From Mycobacterium sp. 852002-40037_SCH5390672 (GTDB taxonomy: Bacteria > Actinomycetota > Actinomycetes > Mycobacteriales > Mycobacteriaceae), in NCBI RefSeq assembly GCF_001665875.1, contig NZ_LZTA01000128.1:33132-97131 (forward strand): a DNA stretch of 64,000 bases. Reading direction: 5' to 3'. Positions 60,085-64,000 of this stretch are shown piece by piece. The position numbers and the translations under genes are program-made. The notes below the pieces were generated by a model. That model had not been told where the DNA came from. It searched no databases and worked only from the letters and a program-made list of their open reading frames with translations. Position 1 is the first letter of the stretch, and every line of letters starts with the position of its first letter.

Positions 60085-61062
60085 GTGGAGGGTGGGCCGC
60101 TGGATTGGTGGTTAGACCGGATCAACTTGTTGATCGACATGATGGGCGACCTCGATCTCGGTGGGACGGTGACGCTGGATTACTCCGAGGCATCGTTGTC
60201 GGCGCTGGAGGCCGCGGCGCGGAATCGGCTGGCTGATCCGGCTGAGGCGCTTTACGACGAACACCAGTCGTTCACCGCGGGGGTGGTGGCGTATCTGGGG
60301 GAGGCCTTGATGCGTGTAGGTGGTGGCCGGTGGGACTGGGTCGCCGAGGCGCCCACTGGCATCACGGTCGACGACCCCGTGCTGCGGCAGCGCCTGTCCG
60401 AGCATCGTTGGCGTATTGACAGTGCGGGCGAGCCCGACGCAGCCGGTTTTCCGATCGTTCGTCCCGATTCCGATTGCGGGTTGGAGGCGTTGTCGCCGAC
60501 GCATCTGCTGCTGCAAGCGTTGGCGACCGACGGCAATGCCGTGTTGGTGGCGACCTACGGCCGCTGGAAGCAGGCCGTGCAGGCCTACGCCGCAGACCAT
60601 CCCGATTGGTCCCCGGTCAAAGAGCGCACTCTGGCGGACGGCCTGTTCAACGCTCCGCCGCCCTCGACGGTGTTGGAAGACTGGCTGGCTCACCAGGAGC
60701 AGAATTTCCCGGCCTGGGCTGCCGAGAACGGCGGGAATTGGGACTTCACCCCTGACAGTATCGATCGGTTGACCGAGCTGGTATCGCGGAAAACGCCGAC
60801 TGTGGCTGCGCTTCGGGATCCGGCTAATGGCGAGTTCGTCGATGGTGCCAGCTACTACCTGGGCGAGATATTGCGGCGCGGATCATCCTCGCGTTGGGTT
60901 TATCGCGAGTTTCGCGACGAGGGCGACCCGATCACGGCCAACTTTCAACTCCAGCTGAACGACGACGCCGGCTTTACCGGGCCTTTCCATCTGTTGTCCT
61001 TCATGCTCGAGCGTGGCGACCCCGGCCGTCCTCGCGCGTACTACGACGAGTGGGTCGGCTGA
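60085..61062 (+). CDS. Uncharacterised two-domain protein, tandem paralogue 1
   Basis: This 325-residue cytosolic-looking protein has no recognised family. GTG 60085 is the start, because the paralogue at 61294 has one extra base between the GGGAGGA site and the GTG, so only the GTG start keeps both reading frames. It consists of two similar halves, each with a D-Y/F-S/T-x2-S-hydrophobic helix and a YLGE-x2-RxG...RW motif: half 1 has VVAYLGEALMRVGGGRWDW, half 2 has ASYYLGEILRRG and SSRWVY. The middle section (LSPTHLLLQALATDGNAVLV and an Ala/Trp-rich helix) is shared almost exactly with paralogue 2. The YLGE pattern resembles small immunity-type proteins of actinobacteria, by impression only. 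No TM helix, signal peptide or catalytic motif is seen. Confidence 0.85.
   Translation: MEGGPLDWWLDRINLLIDMMGDLDLGGTVTLDYSEASLSALEAAARNRLADPAEALYDEHQSFTAGVVAYLGEALMRVGGGRWDWVAEAPTGITVDDPVLRQRLSEHRWRIDSAGEPDAAGFPIVRPDSDCGLEALSPTHLLLQALATDGNAVLVATYGRWKQAVQAYAADHPDWSPVKERTLADGLFNAPPPSTVLEDWLAHQEQNFPAWAAENGGNWDFTPDSIDRLTELVSRKTPTVAALRDPANGEFVDGASYYLGEILRRGSSSRWVYREFRDEGDPITANFQLQLNDDAGFTGPFHLLSFMLERGDPGRPRAYYDEWVG
60502..60719 (+). repeat. 218-bp identical tract, first copy
   Basis: Every base matches 61711-61928. It covers the central LLLQALATDG...FPAW part of both paralogues. The flanking coding sequence of the two genes is clearly diverged, so this tract looks recently homogenised. Confidence 0.9.
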
Positions 61063-61293
61063 TTTCACTCCCGTCTTGTGGGACTACGTCGCCAGTCAGT
61101 CGAGTGCAAGCGAAAACCGTTGCACGGCTGGTACTTCCACGGGTCGTCTCGTCAAGTTAGGCGTGGTGGCGGCGGCGGTCGTGCTGATGATCGCTGTGCG
61201 ATGATCTTGGCAGGGCAATCTTCCGGTACAACAGGCATAATGCGACGCGCATCAAAGCTTTCGGGCGGCGCTGGAACTGAATGGGAGGACGTG

Positions 61294-62271
61294 GTGGAGG
61301 GTGGGCCGCTGGATTGGTGGTTGGACCGGATCAACTTGCTGATCGACATGACCGGCGATGTCGATCTGGGCGGGGCGGTCGCGCTGGATTACTCCGAAGC
61401 GTCGCTGTCGGCGCTGGAGGCCGCGGCGCGGGACCGGTTGGCCGATCCGGCCGAGGCGCTTTACGACGAACACCAGTCGTTCACCGCGGGGGTGGTGGCG
61501 TATCTGGGGGAGGCCTTGATGCGTATCGGCGGTGGGCGGTGGGACTGGATCGCCGAAGCGCCCCCTGACGTCACGATCGATGACCCCCTGCTGGTGCGGC
61601 GGCTCTCTCAGCATCGTTGGCGTATCGACAGTGCGGGCGAGCCCGACGCAGCTGGTTTTCCGATCATTCGTCCCGACTCCGATTGCGGGCTGGAAGCACT
61701 GTCGCCGACACATCTGCTGCTGCAAGCGTTGGCGACCGACGGCAATGCCGTGTTGGTGGCGACCTACGGCCGCTGGAAGCAGGCCGTGCAGGCCTACGCC
61801 GCAGACCATCCCGATTGGTCCCCGGTCAAAGAGCGCACTCTGGCGGACGGCCTGTTCAACGCTCCGCCGCCCTCGACGGTGTTGGAAGACTGGCTGGCTC
61901 ACCAGGAGCAGAATTTCCCGGCCTGGGCGGCCCGCAACGGTGGGAATTGGGATTACAGCCCCGACAGCGTCGACCGACTCACAGCCCTCGTGCTGCAGGT
62001 GACGCCGACGGTCGAGGCCCTCCATGATCCGGCTAATGCCGAGTTCGTTGACGGCGCCTCCTACTACCTGGGCGAGATGCTGCGCCGCGGCTACCCATCC
62101 CGATGGGTCTACCGCGACTTTTCCGACGAGGGCGACTCGATCGCCGCCAACTTCAAAATCCAGCTCAACGACGATGCTGGCTTCACTGCCCCGTACCATC
62201 TGCTCTCCTCTATGGTCAGGCATAAAGATCCCGGCGATACCCGCGCCTACTATGACGAATGGGTCGGCTGA
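61294..62271 (+). CDS. Uncharacterised two-domain protein, tandem paralogue 2
   Basis: This 325-residue protein is a tandem copy of the gene at 60085, same length after choosing GTG 61294 (the frame reaches back to 61078 but only non-similar sequence is added). It keeps the two-half architecture with VVAYLGEALMRIGGGRWDW and ASYYLGEMLRRG plus SRWVY, and the GGGAGGA ribosome-binding site. Outside the 218-bp identical tract it differs at many positions, mostly synonymous or conservative, so both copies appear functional. It ends 86 bp before the secreted nuclease-like gene. The 231-bp gap before it holds only a short frame ending in a hydrophobic stretch (about 61150-61204), with no supported gene. 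Function unknown. Confidence 0.85.
   Translation: MEGGPLDWWLDRINLLIDMTGDVDLGGAVALDYSEASLSALEAAARDRLADPAEALYDEHQSFTAGVVAYLGEALMRIGGGRWDWIAEAPPDVTIDDPLLVRRLSQHRWRIDSAGEPDAAGFPIIRPDSDCGLEALSPTHLLLQALATDGNAVLVATYGRWKQAVQAYAADHPDWSPVKERTLADGLFNAPPPSTVLEDWLAHQEQNFPAWAARNGGNWDYSPDSVDRLTALVLQVTPTVEALHDPANAEFVDGASYYLGEMLRRGYPSRWVYRDFSDEGDSIAANFKIQLNDDAGFTAPYHLLSSMVRHKDPGDTRAYYDEWVG
61711..61928 (+). repeat. 218-bp identical tract, second copy
   Basis: This is base-for-base identical to 60502-60719 at an offset of 1209 bp, the period of the tandem duplication. Confidence 0.9.
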
Positions 62272-62357
62272 ATTCTCAAGCCCGTCAACCTCACTTAGGA
62301 TCGCGACATCTTGTGCTTCGCCTCAGAGCGCGCGAAGTCCGACGGGGAGGGCCGCAT

Positions 62358-64000
62358 ATGGCTCGGGTTTGGCTGACATGGCGTCGCGTCCTTGCGACCG
62401 CCCTGGTTCTGGCGCTGGTCGCGCTGCTCACGCCCACCGCGCAGGCCGTAGCGGATCCGGCGCCGAAGCTGCCCGGGTACTCCGCCGACCAGGATCCGCC
62501 GCCAGGCAAGACCCCGCTCAGCTACAAATTTCCATCGGCTAATGGACTCTCGGCGCTGCCCGCGCCGAGCCGTGCCGCCTTGATTGATATCAACACCAGG
62601 GGTAAGTACACAGCCGGCACCGAGCAACACCTTTATAAGAGCTGGTTGGTCTACCAGAACCAGCGGGCACCCGCCGTCGCGAATCCATTGAGCTGGGCGG
62701 ACTATCGCGACGCTTACGTCCGCGCCTTCAACAATCGCAACACCGGCACGAGCTTCGAAACTGCGCTCGATAAAGAGTTGAAGTTCACGGAAAACGGTTA
62801 CCTGCGCAACCGGAAGATCAAGGGCACTTCGATCAACCGCCGCCCCGATTTTCACAACGGTGAAGAGATCGTGGAGCTGAAGACCGGGGCGGTCGATAAA
62901 GCGCAGCTCGAAGACTTCCTTCGCGTCGCGCAGCAGACCGGTCGTCGAGTGGTGTACATCTTCCCGGACAAGCCGCCGCCGGCGACACTTCAGGCCATGC
63001 TCGCTGTCGCCCAAAACCTGGGCGCCGCGAACCTGCTGAATGTCCGGTATTACCCGACGGTGGGTGTACCCGACCCCTCTGGGAAAGCCGTCCTCGCCAG
63101 CGGCGGGCAGAACCCGGTCAACGGCGGTGCCGATCAAACCACCGGCGCATCTCCTGACTCGCCCGCCCAGGCGATCGAAAACGCCTTTGTCTCAGGGCAG
63201 GTCAACGAGGCTATGGACGCCGAACAGGCGGCCCAGGATCCCGAGTCAGTACCTGAGTCGGTGCCCGTCTCGGCGCCGGCCCCTGCTCCGGGCCAGCAAG
63301 CGCCGGGCTCGGCTCCGGTGCCCGCCCCGGCACAGCAAGCGCCGGGCTCGGTTCCGGCGCCCGCCCAGCAGGCTCCCGGTTCGGTTCCAGCTCCCGCGCA
63401 GCAGGCTCCCGGTTCGGTCCCTGCACCGCAAGCGCCCAGGCCGGCATCTGGGCCCATGCCGATCAATCCGGGCGCCGTTGTCGGTCCGATCGTCGACGCG
63501 GGAGTCCTCGCGGGCGTGACGGCCGCCAACACCGTCGCCGGCATCATCGGCGCCGCCACCGGCGGCGCGGCCACCGTTTTGGCCAACGTCACGGGCGGTC
63601 TGGTCAGTGGCATCGCCGGCGCGGTAACCGGGGGAATCGTCGGTGGCGTGGCCAATGGGATCGGCGGCGGCGTCGCGAGCGGGCTCACTGCCGTTACCAG
63701 CGGGATCGGCGGCGTGCTGGGCGGGGTCGATTTCTCGACGTTGCAACTGCGCTACATTTCCGACACCGATCTCAACGGCAACGGTGTGCAGTATTCCTTC
63801 GCCGCCAATACGCAAACCGGCGGTGCGCCGTCGTTCGGCGGTAATGCCAACGCCTACATGGCTTCCGACTCGTTCTTCGTGTGGCTGGCGCTACCTACCT
63901 CGGCGTTCACGGTGAACCTGAACCCGAACGAACCTGACCGCATCATCGACGCACAGTTCGGTCGCACCGACGCCGGGCGGATCCTGCTGGAAGCCGACTA
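62358..64000 (+). CDS. Secreted protein with PD-(D/E)xK nuclease-like domain and repeat stalk, 3'-truncated by the window
   Basis: 547 codons are visible and the frame is open at the window end. ATG 62358 begins a Sec signal peptide (about 1-32; Arg near the start, Leu/Val/Ala core, cleavage near AQAVA-DP). The first domain (about 75-235) has E134 (SFETALDKE), D164 (RRPDF), E173-x-K175 (IVELKTG) and Q183, the order of a PD-(D/E)xK nuclease fold; VVYIFPDK is the following core strand. Pro/Ala/Gln-rich repeats PAPAQQAPGSV run at about 308-360, then a Gly/Ala/Val hydrophobic region (375-455), then a beta-rich domain (RYISDTDLNGNGVQYSF; QFGRTDAGRILLEAD) at 458-547. It follows the two paralogues by 86 bp. 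I read it as a possible exported nuclease toxin; nuclease activity is inference from motif order, and an enzyme acting on other substrates remains possible. Confidence 0.75.
   Translation, partial: MARVWLTWRRVLATALVLALVALLTPTAQAVADPAPKLPGYSADQDPPPGKTPLSYKFPSANGLSALPAPSRAALIDINTRGKYTAGTEQHLYKSWLVYQNQRAPAVANPLSWADYRDAYVRAFNNRNTGTSFETALDKELKFTENGYLRNRKIKGTSINRRPDFHNGEEIVELKTGAVDKAQLEDFLRVAQQTGRRVVYIFPDKPPPATLQAMLAVAQNLGAANLLNVRYYPTVGVPDPSGKAVLASGGQNPVNGGADQTTGASPDSPAQAIENAFVSGQVNEAMDAEQAAQDPESVPESVPVSAPAPAPGQQAPGSAPVPAPAQQAPGSVPAPAQQAPGSVPAPAQQAPGSVPAPQAPRPASGPMPINPGAVVGPIVDAGVLAGVTAANTVAGIIGAATGGAATVLANVTGGLVSGIAGAVTGGIVGGVANGIGGGVASGLTAVTSGIGGVLGGVDFSTLQLRYISDTDLNGNGVQYSFAANTQTGGAPSFGGNANAYMASDSFFVWLALPTSAFTVNLNPNEPDRIIDAQFGRTDAGRILLEAD

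Noticed and set aside
61078..61204. Short plus-strand frame ending in a hydrophobic LGVVAAAVVLMIAV stretch
   Set aside because: It could be a decayed signal peptide of a former copy of the secreted gene, but there is no supported start and nothing follows it; too short to claim.
60085..62271. Tandem paralogues as a simple assembly duplication
   Set aside because: The copies differ at many bases outside the 218-bp tract and have different flanks, so they are real separate genes.
63240..63800. PE_PGRS or PPE family membership of the Gly-rich secreted protein
   Set aside because: There is a classical signal peptide instead of a PE or PPE N-terminus, and the Gly-rich part is Gly/Ala/Val hydrophobic rather than GGAGG repeats.
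1..64000. tRNA, rRNA, CRISPR arrays, insertion-sequence transposases, integrases
   Set aside because: None recognised: no spaced direct-repeat array, no transposase or integrase motifs in any convincing frame, and no cloverleaf noticed by eye.

Overview
This window is chromosomal DNA of a mycobacterium, most likely a slow grower. Supporting signs are high GC, many GTG starts, ATGA/GTGA gene overlaps, and an almost collinear run of orthologues of the M. tuberculosis H37Rv segment Rv1248c to Rv1287. That comparison is from memory of gene order and protein sequences, because no search was possible. The species cannot be named from this window.

Layout. 1-1438 is the 5' part of kgd (2-oxoglutarate decarboxylase). 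1.7-16.4 kb holds a small membrane protein, an MFS exporter, a large RecB-like nuclease/helicase, lipoprotein lprE, RNA helicase deaD coupled to an acyltransferase, cyp130 coupled to a TetR regulator, a D-lactate/glycolate-type FAD oxidase and the efflux pump tap, divergent from udgB. 17-24 kb has an FAD monooxygenase, then a luciferase-family oxidoreductase and a 1311-residue c-di-GMP protein standing where H37Rv has Rv1261c. 23.6-31.4 kb is the HIT protein, amiB2, an extra hypoxanthine/uracil-DNA glycosylase-like gene, the pH-sensing adenylate cyclase Rv1264, a candidate Mcr11 small RNA, abmR, and the cell-wall signalling pair pknH/embR. 31.6-38.5 kb has two small secreted proteins, a heterodimeric ABC exporter pair, lipoproteins lprB/lprC and a SixA-like phosphatase; lprA is absent here. 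38.6-45.3 kb has a DUF222/HNH (13E12-type) gene, an SbcD/SbcC-like pair and an alpha/beta hydrolase in the place of Rv1279. 45.3-55.4 kb is the oppBCDA peptide importer, beta-carbonic anhydrase canA, a hotdog thioesterase, cysD-cysNC (sulfate activation) and an Rrf2 regulator.

From 55.4 kb the Rv12xx synteny ends and accessory genes follow: two VOC proteins, an LLM oxidoreductase, a TPR protein and an RCK-channel-RCK potassium channel. The last part is a striking module: two tandem 325-residue paralogues, each built of two similar halves and sharing a 218-bp identical tract, then a secreted protein (cut by the window end) with a PD-(D/E)xK nuclease-like motif, a Pro/Ala/Gln repeat stalk and a Gly-rich hydrophobic segment. 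This is the best candidate for an undescribed system, possibly effector plus immunity.

Smaller structural signals include long perfect hairpins downstream of the two secreted-protein genes at 31.6 and 32.5 kb, a 45-nt dispersed hairpin repeat with compensatory changes (one copy forming the end of a coding sequence), an alternative-pairing repeat next to cyp130, a candidate WhiB7-type promoter between tap and udgB, and an ATG-TAA start-stop just ahead of abmR.
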